DNA from: Chloroflexota bacterium
Lineage (GTDB): Bacteria > Chloroflexota > Anaerolineae > Aggregatilineales > Phototrophicaceae
Length of the DNA stretch: 46,805 nt
Assembly: GCA_028875245.1 (NCBI GenBank)
Contig: JAPPEU010000013.1
Location: 1 to 46,805, forward strand
Reading direction: 5' to 3'
Shown: in pieces, positions 17,529 to 25,065 of the stretch
Position numbering within the stretch: position 1 is the first letter of the stretch
How the letters are laid out: every line of letters starts with the position of its first letter
Translations under genes and position numbers: made by a program
Notes under the pieces: generated by a model
The model's input: the letters and a program-made list of their open reading frames with translations, nothing else
What the model was told of the DNA's origin: nothing
Database searches by the model: none

Positions 17529-17598
17529 TTGGGGCGTTTCGCTGAAACGCCGGCATAACTCAGACTGAAGAAAGCGCGCGCCTCTCGAAACGCCCCAA
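17529..17598 (+). other. Competing stem-loops between regulator and dehydrogenase genes
   Basis: TTGGGGCGTTTCG (17529-17541) is perfectly complementary to CGAAACGCCCCAA (17586-17598). The same left arm can instead pair locally: GGCGTTTC (17533-17540) with GAAACGCC (17544-17551), loop GCT. The two folds exclude each other. There is no U-tract, so it is not a simple terminator. It may be an mRNA-processing or attenuation structure. Confidence 0.55.
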
Positions 17599-17627
17599 GA
17601 TCAAACGATACAGTTAAGGATAGCGAT

Positions 17628-18644
17628 ATGGCGCAAGCAGCCTACTATGAGGGCAACAGAAGCATCAGACTGGGCGCCGGGGAACTTGTGGACCCGGGCC
17701 CGGGCGAAGTGCAGTTGAAGGTGTCGCACTGCGGCATCTGTGGCACTGACCTGCATATTTTTCATGGCGCTATGGACGCGCGCGTCAAGATGCCCCTGGT
17801 CATGGGCCACGAGATGTCGGCCACGGTGCATAAGCTCGGCGCGGGCGTCGACGGCTTTGCGCTGGGCGACCCTGTTGTCGTATTGCCGCTTGCGCCATGC
17901 AAGGAATGCCCCGCCTGCGCCGCCGGCCACGGTCATGTCTGCCACAACCTGAACTTCCTCGGCATCGATACGCCCGGCGCCTTTCAGAGCTACTGGACCG
18001 TCCCCGCTTACACATTGCACCGAATGCCGTCGAATCTGGCATTGAAACACGGCGCGATGATTGAGCCGCTGGCTGTGGCCTGTCATGATGTGCGCCTCGC
18101 CGAGGTTCGCCCGGGCGATCATGTCGCCGTCTTGGGCGGCGGCCCGATCGGCATGTTGGTCGCGCTGGCGGCGCGGCATGCGGGCGCCGACGTCATCGTC
18201 TCCGAGATCAACCCCTATCGCGTCGAGCTCGCCGCGAAACTTGGCCTGGAAGCCTACAATCCAAACGAGACCGATCTGGTCAATGAAGTGATGAGGCGGA
18301 CGAAGGGCGCCGGCGCCGACATCGTCTTTGAAGTTTCTGGCTCGCAGGCGGGCGCCGCTTTAATGACCGACTTGCTTCGCGTGCGCGGGCTGGCGGTGAT
18401 CGTCGCCATTTTCGCCCAAAAACCGCAGATCAACCTCTTCCGCTTTTTCTGGCGCGAACTGCGCTTGCAGGGCGTGCGCGTCTACGAGCCGCAGGATTTC
18501 GCCGACGCCATTTCGCTGGCCGCTTCCGGCGCCTTGCCCCTCGACGACCTGATCACCGATATCCGACCCTTGAGCGCGCTCCGTTCCGGCTTTGACGATA
18601 TGGAAAAAGGCGGGCGCGTGATGAAGATTCTCCTGGAGATCTAA
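17628..18644 (+). CDS. Zinc-dependent medium-chain dehydrogenase (threonine/sorbitol dehydrogenase-like)
   Basis: This 338-residue NAD(P)-dependent alcohol or sugar dehydrogenase has the catalytic-zinc residues Cys38 (CGICGTD) and His-Glu of MGHE near 61, and the structural zinc cysteines in CKECPACAAGHGHVC. The Rossmann motif VAVLGGGPIGMLVALAA is near residues 165-180. ATG 17628 has AAGGA 7-8 bp upstream. The stop is followed immediately by the SDR gene. The pair would perform two oxidation steps on sugar or sugar-acid intermediates. It resembles polyol and galactonate-type oxidoreductases, but substrate cannot be read from the sequence. Confidence 0.9.
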   Translation: MAQAAYYEGNRSIRLGAGELVDPGPGEVQLKVSHCGICGTDLHIFHGAMDARVKMPLVMGHEMSATVHKLGAGVDGFALGDPVVVLPLAPCKECPACAAGHGHVCHNLNFLGIDTPGAFQSYWTVPAYTLHRMPSNLALKHGAMIEPLAVACHDVRLAEVRPGDHVAVLGGGPIGMLVALAARHAGADVIVSEINPYRVELAAKLGLEAYNPNETDLVNEVMRRTKGAGADIVFEVSGSQAGAALMTDLLRVRGLAVIVAIFAQKPQINLFRFFWRELRLQGVRVYEPQDFADAISLAASGALPLDDLITDIRPLSALRSGFDDMEKGGRVMKILLEI

Positions 18645-19415
18645 ATGAATGTGATGGAATTGTTCCGGTTGGATGGCAAAACCGCTCTGGTCACGGGCGC
18701 GCGCCGCGGCATCGGCAAAGCGATGGCCATCGGTCTGGCGGAAGCCGGCGCCGACATCATCGCCGTCAGCGCCAACCTGGAAACCGCTGGCAGTGAAATT
18801 GAAAACGAAGTCAGGGCGCTGGGGCGCTCATTCAGCGCTTACCGCTGCGACTTTTCCAATCGTGACGATCTCTATCGCTTCATCCGCGAGCTTAATGCGG
18901 AGCACCCGGTCATCGACATCCTGATCAACAACGCCGGCACTGTACTGCGCGAACCGGCCGAAACCCATCCTGATGACTACTGGGACCGGATTATCGAGAC
19001 GAATCTTAACGCGCAATTCGTATTAAGCCGCGAGCTTGGGGTGCGCATGTTGGAGCGCGGCAGCGGCAAAATCATCTTCACCGCATCACTGCTGACGTTT
19101 CAAGGCGGCATCACCGTGCCCGGTTATGCGGCCAGCAAAGGCGGCCTGGGACAATTGACCAAGGCGCTGGCCAATGAATGGGCGGGGCGCGGCCTGCAAG
19201 TGAACGCTATCGCGCCGGGCTACGTCCGCACCGATGTCACCGAAGCGCTGCAAAAGGACCCTGATCGCTACCGCTCCATTCTCGAGCGCATTCCGGCCGG
19301 CCGCTGGGGCCAGACTGACGATTTCAAGGGACCGGCGGTCTTCCTCGCGTCGGCCGCTTCCGACTACGTCAACGGGGAGATTTTATTAGTTGACGGCGGC
19401 TGGATGGGGCGCTGA
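18645..19415 (+). CDS. Short-chain dehydrogenase/reductase, KduD-like
   Basis: The 256-residue classical SDR has TGARRGIG (17-24) for NAD(P), NNAG near 93, and a catalytic Ser plus Tyr161-Lys165 (YAASK). The opening LFRLDGKTALVTG and the PGYVRTDVTEALQ region resemble KduD-type 2-deoxy-gluconate or 2-keto-3-deoxy sugar-acid dehydrogenases. That fits a pathway in which the enolase-family enzyme yields a 2-keto-3-deoxy acid (inference). The ATG abuts the previous stop codon (TAAATG), with GGAG inside the previous gene 6 bp away, so translation is coupled. It converges on the GH117 gene at 19432 with only 16 bp between. Confidence 0.9.
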   Translation: MNVMELFRLDGKTALVTGARRGIGKAMAIGLAEAGADIIAVSANLETAGSEIENEVRALGRSFSAYRCDFSNRDDLYRFIRELNAEHPVIDILINNAGTVLREPAETHPDDYWDRIIETNLNAQFVLSRELGVRMLERGSGKIIFTASLLTFQGGITVPGYAASKGGLGQLTKALANEWAGRGLQVNAIAPGYVRTDVTEALQKDPDRYRSILERIPAGRWGQTDDFKGPAVFLASAASDYVNGEILLVDGGWMGR

Positions 19416-19431
19416 GCAAACTGCGGTTCAT

Positions 19432-20667
19432 CTAAGTCCCGATCGTCGGCTTGTCGAGTTCGGCTTGCTCCGCCAGGATGCGCTGTCGCCATTCCTCCGG
19501 CAAACGCGCCATCGGTTGAAACCAGGACGCTTCATGCCAATGCAGGTTGCTGCCCTTGAACTCGGGCCGCTCCGTATCGCGTGACAGCGCGCAGTCAAAG
19601 CGAACGATGTACAAGCCCTTATTCGTATTTCCCGTCTGCGGGATGATATGGCTGAGCCCCCAGTTGATGCCCCGCCCGTCGCCATTGTCGGCGAAAGCGT
19701 CCGGGCAGAATGGACCCGGCGCGTGCGGAGAGAGTTGTACATGCGCCTTGGGAGCAAAATTCAGCCCATCGGGCGCAAACTGGATCGTGTCCTTCTCCGG
19801 CCCGTCCTGGATGAGCAGGGCGGCGATGCCCTCTTCATAAGGCCAAAGCATCGTCTCATGGCCGGAATTCGTCACCGGGTTCAATGTCGACTTGATGTAG
19901 GGTCCCTCCGGACTGTCGGCGATGGCGACGCCTTGCGCGCGCAGCAGATTTCCGGGCGACTTGTCTACGGGCGAGCCCTTGTAATAAACCCAAATCTTGC
20001 CTTGATAGACCAGCGGATAGGGGTCGTGAATGGCGCAGCTGTCCCATGCGCCTTCTGCCCCCTGCTCCACCACCGGGCGCTCCAGCCGCGTCCAGGGCCC
20101 ATCCGGCGAATCCGCCCAGGCCATGCTGACGTTCACGCAGTCGTTTTGGCGCCACATCGTCGTGAAACACTGATAATAGAGATAGTATCTGCCGCCGAAA
20201 ACGAGAATATCAGGCGTTGAGAGCGAACGGTCGCCATAGTTGCCTTTGGGCGCGCGTGGCACGGCCACCCCCTGCTCCTCCCAGTTGAAACCGTCTTTGG
20301 AGGTCGCATAACAAATATCGGCCAGATCCCAATCCACGATCGGCGTCTCATCGTCGCCCTTGTCGATATTGAAGCGCCCGACAGGCATATGCTTCGTGGC
20401 GCGCCGCGTATACCAGACGTAGTAGGCGTCGTCGATTTTGAGCACCTTGGATGGATCGCGCCGTGAGACCGAGAGTTCGGATTCGTCCAGGCCGATGCCA
20501 GTGACGGGAGAATATTTGAAGACCGTATAAAAGGGATTGCCGGGATCCTGCAAGGGCGTCCACATATCGTAGAGCCGCTGCATGGCGGCGCTCAGCGGTC
20601 GATCGGTCGGTTTTTCCAGCGGCAGCCGACCGGGAAAGGCCGACCTTTGATGGCTGTCTGGCTTCAT
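19432..20667 (-). CDS. GH117-like glycoside hydrolase, copy 3
   Basis: This 411-residue family member has SxAxxR at residues 26-31 (SAAMQR) after a 25-residue lead that closely matches the lead of the 22559 gene (DRPLSAA...RLYD). RRDPS, IHDP and NSGHE are all present, as is the recurrent WYTRR blade. ATG 20667 is preferred because GGGAGG lies 4 bp upstream; the frame extends to 20685 without a ribosome site. No signal peptide. It has its own promoter region with a GntR-type palindrome (20741-20756), and it is divergent from the GMC oxidoreductase and fused GH117 genes, probably under joint control. It groups by eye with the two-module protein, not with the copies at 6406 and 7590. Confidence 0.82.
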   Translation of the reverse strand: MKPDSHQRSAFPGRLPLEKPTDRPLSAAMQRLYDMWTPLQDPGNPFYTVFKYSPVTGIGLDESELSVSRRDPSKVLKIDDAYYVWYTRRATKHMPVGRFNIDKGDDETPIVDWDLADICYATSKDGFNWEEQGVAVPRAPKGNYGDRSLSTPDILVFGGRYYLYYQCFTTMWRQNDCVNVSMAWADSPDGPWTRLERPVVEQGAEGAWDSCAIHDPYPLVYQGKIWVYYKGSPVDKSPGNLLRAQGVAIADSPEGPYIKSTLNPVTNSGHETMLWPYEEGIAALLIQDGPEKDTIQFAPDGLNFAPKAHVQLSPHAPGPFCPDAFADNGDGRGINWGLSHIIPQTGNTNKGLYIVRFDCALSRDTERPEFKGSNLHWHEASWFQPMARLPEEWRQRILAEQAELDKPTIGT

Positions 20668-20728
20668 GATGCCTCCCACGCGCATCGCGCAAATCGCCGC
20701 GCGAAAATGGTGACGCGCGGAATCAATC

Positions 20729-20756
20729 AGTATAATCGACTAATTGTAGACAATTA
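20729..20756. promoter_or_regulatory. Perfect palindromic operator in the divergent region of GH117 copy 3 and GMC oxidoreductase
   Basis: TAATTGTAGACAATTA (20741-20756) has 7-bp perfect arms around AG. A minus-strand -10 TATACT (20729-20734) lies beside it for the GH117 gene, with the operator over the spacer and -35. A plus-strand TATAAT (20731-20736) also overlaps. It shares TGTAGACAAT with the site at 444-454. Confidence 0.65.
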
Positions 20757-20777
20757 ACAAGAGAAATCAAATCCACC

Positions 20778-20950
20778 GATGAGCTGGTAGTGTATCCATT
20801 TCGGTTGAAATTCATTTTCACCACAAAGGAAAGAAGGACACAAAGAAATTGCATATAGTCTACGTTTCTCGGTGTCCTCGATTTTCTCGGTGTCCTCGGT
20901 GGTAAAGTTTTTTTTGTTTCCACCGAAAGGGATACACTTTCGATGAGCTG
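20778..20950. mobile_element. Second full MITE-like insertion with 9-bp target duplication
   Basis: The element is 20787-20941 (155 bp). GATGAGCTG repeats flank it at 20778-20786 and 20942-20950; C may also belong to the duplication, making 10 bp. It differs from the copy at 10856 mainly near its ends and by one T in the T-run. The outer arms pair well: GTGTATCCATTTCGGTTG against GTGTATCCCTTTCGGTGG read from the right end. It lies between the operator at 20741 and the GMC oxidoreductase start. Confidence 0.87.
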
Positions 20951-20980
20951 CGGATATCGGCGATCTGCCGGGAGCGCGAG

Positions 20981-22555
20981 ATGATTTCAGCTGACTACAT
21001 CGTTGTCGGCGCGGGTTCCGCCGGCGCGGCGCTGGCGAGCCGCCTCAGCGAAGATGACAGCTGCAGCGTACTGCTGCTGGAAGCCGGCGGCCCCGACCGC
21101 AATCCGGACATCCACATCCCTGCGCGCTTCACCGACCTGTTCCATACGGATGTAGATTGGGACTACCAGACGACGCCGCAGCCGGGGCTCAACAATCGGC
21201 GGGAATACGTCCCGCGCGGCAAAGTATTCGGCGGCACCAGTTCGATGAACGCCATGGTATACCAGCGCGGCCATCCGTCGGACTATGACGGCTGGGCCGC
21301 CCGCGGCAATGAAGGCTGGGCCTACCGGGATGTCCTGCCCTTCTTTCGCAGGATGCAGCATCAAGAACGCGGCGAATCTGAACATCATGGCGTCGGCGGT
21401 CCCATCAATGTGGCTGATCCGCAAGATCCGAATCCGCTCAGCCTGGCGTTTGTCGAGGCGGCGCTGGAACTCGGCTATGCGCGCAATGCCGACTTCAACG
21501 ATGGCGACCAGGAGGGCTTCGGCCTGTACCAGGTGACGCAGAAGCGAGGCCGGCGCCACAGCGCCGCGGTCGGTTATCTGCGCCCCGCGCTGGAACGGGA
21601 AAACTTCAAAGCCATTCCTTACGCGCTGGTCACAAAACTGGACTTCGAAAACGCGCGCTGCGTCGGCCTGCGCTATTGGCATGAGGGATCGCTCAGGTCC
21701 GCGCGCGCGAATCATGAAGTGATTGTCTGCGCCGGCGCGATCAATTCGCCGCAGCTGCTTCTGCTTTCGGGCATCGGCCCCGCCGATCATCTGGCAGAGT
21801 TTGACATTCCGCCCGTTCAAGACCTGCCGGGCGTCGGCCAGAACCTCATGGATCATATTCAGGTCCCGCTCGCCTACCATTGCGAACAGCCCGTCAGCCT
21901 GGCCGGCAAGGATTCGCCCGCCCAGTTAGAGCGCTACATGCAGGAGAAGATGGGGCTGCTAACATCGAATCTGGGCGAGTCCGGCGGCTTCGTGCGTCTA
22001 GGTCACCATGCGCCGGCGCCCGAACTGCAGTATCACTTCGGGCCGGACTGGTTCATACGGCATGGCTTCGAAACGCCGACCGGTCACGGCTTTACGATTC
22101 TCGTCGGCCTGGTCGGTACGAAGAGCGTCGGCGAACTCAAATTGCTGTCCAGCGACCCCTTCGCTCATCCGCACATTGATTTCGCCTGCCTCATGGAAGA
22201 TGCCGATGTGCAGGTGCTGCTGGACGGGATCGAGCTCGGCAGGCAGATTGCGCGCGCCTCGCCTTTTGCGCCTTATCGTGGCGCCGAGTTCTTGCCCGGC
22301 GAACAAGTCAGAACCGATGACGGGCTCATCCACTTTATCCGCAAATTCGCCACGACCATTTATCACCCGGCCGGCAGCTGCAAAATGGGGCGCGATCCGC
22401 TGGCGGTGGTTGATGAGCGGCTGCGCGTTCACGGGATTGACGGCCTGCGCGTCGCCGATGCCTCGATCATGCCCCATATCATCAATGCCAACACCAACGC
22501 CCCCTGCATTATGATTGGCGAAAAAACGGCATCCATGATTCTGGAAGAGGGCTGA
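20981..22555 (+). CDS. GMC-family FAD-dependent oxidoreductase (choline/alcohol dehydrogenase-like)
   Basis: This 524-residue flavoenzyme oxidises an alcohol or a sugar hydroxyl. The FAD dinucleotide motif GAGSAG is at residues 10-15. The GMC signature GKVFGGTSSMNAMVYQRG is near 84-101. The second signature INSPQLLLLSGIGP is near 250. The catalytic His462 is in YHPAGSCKMG, with the second active-site Asn in NTNAP near the end. GGGAG lies 6 bp before the ATG. No signal peptide, so it is cytoplasmic. The fused GH117 gene follows after 3 bp, linking this oxidation to sugars released by that enzyme (inference). Confidence 0.92.
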   Translation: MISADYIVVGAGSAGAALASRLSEDDSCSVLLLEAGGPDRNPDIHIPARFTDLFHTDVDWDYQTTPQPGLNNRREYVPRGKVFGGTSSMNAMVYQRGHPSDYDGWAARGNEGWAYRDVLPFFRRMQHQERGESEHHGVGGPINVADPQDPNPLSLAFVEAALELGYARNADFNDGDQEGFGLYQVTQKRGRRHSAAVGYLRPALERENFKAIPYALVTKLDFENARCVGLRYWHEGSLRSARANHEVIVCAGAINSPQLLLLSGIGPADHLAEFDIPPVQDLPGVGQNLMDHIQVPLAYHCEQPVSLAGKDSPAQLERYMQEKMGLLTSNLGESGGFVRLGHHAPAPELQYHFGPDWFIRHGFETPTGHGFTILVGLVGTKSVGELKLLSSDPFAHPHIDFACLMEDADVQVLLDGIELGRQIARASPFAPYRGAEFLPGEQVRTDDGLIHFIRKFATTIYHPAGSCKMGRDPLAVVDERLRVHGIDGLRVADASIMPHIINANTNAPCIMIGEKTASMILEEG

Positions 22556-22558
22556 ACT

Positions 22559-25045
22559 GTGAAAATAACCCCAAGCGGCAAACCGCGCCTCCCGGGCGAA
22601 CCCAGCGAACAGAAACCAAAAGATCGCCCGCTAAGCGCGGCCCAGGCCCGGCTTTATGACAAGTGGGGCATCTTTCAAGATTCGACAAACGAGTTTTATA
22701 CCAACTTCAAGTACAGCCGGATTTGCGGCATTGGCAAAGAAGCCGGCGTCACCCGGCGCGACCCGACGACCGTCTTGCGCATCAACGGCGAATATCACGT
22801 CTGGTATACGCGGCGAAAGACCGTCAATGATCGGGACCATGCCAACAAGCCCCCCGCTCGCGCGCAGACATGGGATACACCCGTCTTCGATTGGGATCTG
22901 GCCGAGATCTGGCACGCGACTTCCCGTGACGGCTTCCACTGGGAGGAACAAGGCGTCGCCGTCAAACGCGGGCCCAGGGACGCATACGACGGACGCTCGG
23001 TGTTCACGCCGGATGTGCTCATGACCAGGGATGGCTTCTACCTGTACTATCAGGCTGTTGATTACCCCTATCGGACGCGGACGCGCAACACAATCGGCAT
23101 GTCTTATGCGAAATCGCCCGCCGGTCCCTGGCAGCGCGCCGAAGCGCCGGTGCTGGAGCCGGGCGCGCCGGGCGAATGGCTGGGCAATGAAGACTCTGAT
23201 GAAGTCCTGCGCTATGGCGCCTGGGACAGCCACAAAGTGCATGACCCCTTTATTCTCGTCCGCGACGGCAAGTTCTGGCTTTATTACAAGGGCCAGCCTA
23301 TGGGCTGGACGAGCAAATACTCGCGCGGCATCGGCTGGGGTGTGGCGATTGCCGAGCGGCCCGAGGGGCCCTTCATCAAGTCGCCGCTGAATCCCATCAC
23401 CAACAGCGGTCACGAAACCTGCCTCTTCCCCTACTCCGAGGGCCTTCTCGCCATCTGCGGCCACGACGGCCCGGAAAAAGATACGATCCAGTACGCGCCG
23501 GACGGGCTCAGCTTTGATGTGGTCGCCCATGTCAATCTCCCGCCGCTGGCAGCCGGTCCCTTCGCGCCCGATTCTTATTGCGATTCCAAAGACGGCACCG
23601 GCATCATCTGGGGCTTATCGCATATCGCCACCGAAGAACTGAAAACCGGCAACTCCTACATCGTCCGTTTTGATTGCAATCTCCGCCGCGATCTCGAACG
23701 GCCCGGTTTCCGCCGCAGCAATATCCGTTATCCGGAAGAAGTATATTTTTCGCCGGATCTGGCGCTGAACGAAGAGAACATGCGGGAGCTGGTTTATGCG
23801 AATGAGCCGGAAAGACCGGATGAGAGCCGCCCGGCCGGCCCGGTCAGCGCGGCGATGGAGCGCGTTTATGACCGATATGGCGTCTACAAAGACCAGGGCA
23901 GCGAATTCTTCTCGGCATTCAGATACTCGCGCGTCAGCGGAGTCGGGGCGGAGCCCGGCGTCACACGGCGCGACCCATCCAAAGTCATCCGCGTCGGAGA
24001 GGCATACTACGTCTGGTATACGCGCCGGCAGACGGCGGAAACCTGGCGCGGCATCGCGCAGGCGAGCGAAACGCGACCGGCCTGGGATTGGGATATGGCC
24101 GACATCTGGTACGCGAGCTCGCGCGATGGTTTCAACTGGGAAGAACGCGGACCCGCCGTTCAGCGCGGTCAGCCGGGGGCATTCGACGATCGGGCGGTAT
24201 TCACGCCCGATATCCTGGTCTATGACGGCAAATACTATCTTTATTATCAAGTAATCCAGGGCGTTTGGAAAAACCGATCCATCCACCAGATCGGCCTGGC
24301 TTGGGCGGCATCCCCGAATGGGCCCTGGACAAAACTGCCGGAACCGATATTGCGACCGGGCCGGCGCGGCAATTTCGTCGGAGAGAACGATGACGCAGAC
24401 GCGGTGGACAGCTTCGGCGCTTGGGACTCGCACAAGCTGCACGATCCATTCGTCTTGATTTACCGAGGACAGATCTGGCTGTATTACAAAGGTGTGCAAT
24501 TCGGCCGCAGCTATCGGCAAGATCTGGGCATCGGCTGGGGCGCCGCCACCGCCGACGACCCGCGCGGCCCCTTTGTCAAATCGCCCCTTAATCCGCTGAC
24601 CAATAGTGGACACGAGACTTTTCTCTATCCATTCCGCGACGGCATCGCCGCTGTCACCAGCCACGAAGGCCCGGAAAAGAACACGCTGCAGTACGCCCGC
24701 GATGGCTTGAACTTCGAGGTGGTCGGCAAGCTAAGCGTACCGCCCGTGGCCGCCGGCCCGCACGTGCCCGACGCATTCAGCGACAGCGGCGACGGCCGCG
24801 GCGTCACCTGGGGGCTGGCGCATGTGCAGCACGGGCATGACGGGCCCCTGGCAAACGGCTGCCTGTTTCGCTTTGACTGCAACTTAAGCCGTGATGTCCA
24901 ACGCGCCGGCTTCTATCGCGCCTGGAATTACCGCTTTCCCGAGTCAGTCTATTTCAGCAAGGACTTCAGATTAGCCGATAACGAAAAGGCGGAAGCGCGG
25001 CAGTTGATGTCGCGGATCGACGAAGACACAAAACTGCCGGGGTAA
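22559..25045 (+). CDS. Two-module GH117-like protein (tandem intragenic duplication)
   Basis: The 828-residue protein has two complete GH117-like modules about 404 residues apart. Module 1 has SAAQAR at 26-31, then RRDPT, VHDP and NSGHE. Module 2 has SAAMER at 430-435, then RRDPS, LHDP and NSGHE. Both retain WYTRR, GPEK-T-QYA and WGL blades, so both look active. GTG start with AGAGG 8 bp upstream, 3 bp after the GMC stop. No signal peptide. Known GH117 proteins work as dimers through the swapped SxAxxR arm, so a covalent dimer is a natural reading. The two modules are diverged, so the fusion is not recent. The frame is open throughout; I see no frameshift at the junction. Confidence 0.85.
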   Translation: MKITPSGKPRLPGEPSEQKPKDRPLSAAQARLYDKWGIFQDSTNEFYTNFKYSRICGIGKEAGVTRRDPTTVLRINGEYHVWYTRRKTVNDRDHANKPPARAQTWDTPVFDWDLAEIWHATSRDGFHWEEQGVAVKRGPRDAYDGRSVFTPDVLMTRDGFYLYYQAVDYPYRTRTRNTIGMSYAKSPAGPWQRAEAPVLEPGAPGEWLGNEDSDEVLRYGAWDSHKVHDPFILVRDGKFWLYYKGQPMGWTSKYSRGIGWGVAIAERPEGPFIKSPLNPITNSGHETCLFPYSEGLLAICGHDGPEKDTIQYAPDGLSFDVVAHVNLPPLAAGPFAPDSYCDSKDGTGIIWGLSHIATEELKTGNSYIVRFDCNLRRDLERPGFRRSNIRYPEEVYFSPDLALNEENMRELVYANEPERPDESRPAGPVSAAMERVYDRYGVYKDQGSEFFSAFRYSRVSGVGAEPGVTRRDPSKVIRVGEAYYVWYTRRQTAETWRGIAQASETRPAWDWDMADIWYASSRDGFNWEERGPAVQRGQPGAFDDRAVFTPDILVYDGKYYLYYQVIQGVWKNRSIHQIGLAWAASPNGPWTKLPEPILRPGRRGNFVGENDDADAVDSFGAWDSHKLHDPFVLIYRGQIWLYYKGVQFGRSYRQDLGIGWGAATADDPRGPFVKSPLNPLTNSGHETFLYPFRDGIAAVTSHEGPEKNTLQYARDGLNFEVVGKLSVPPVAAGPHVPDAFSDSGDGRGVTWGLAHVQHGHDGPLANGCLFRFDCNLSRDVQRAGFYRAWNYRFPESVYFSKDFRLADNEKAEARQLMSRIDEDTKLPG

Positions 25046-25065
25046 CACGCTCGGGTTCACTTGAG

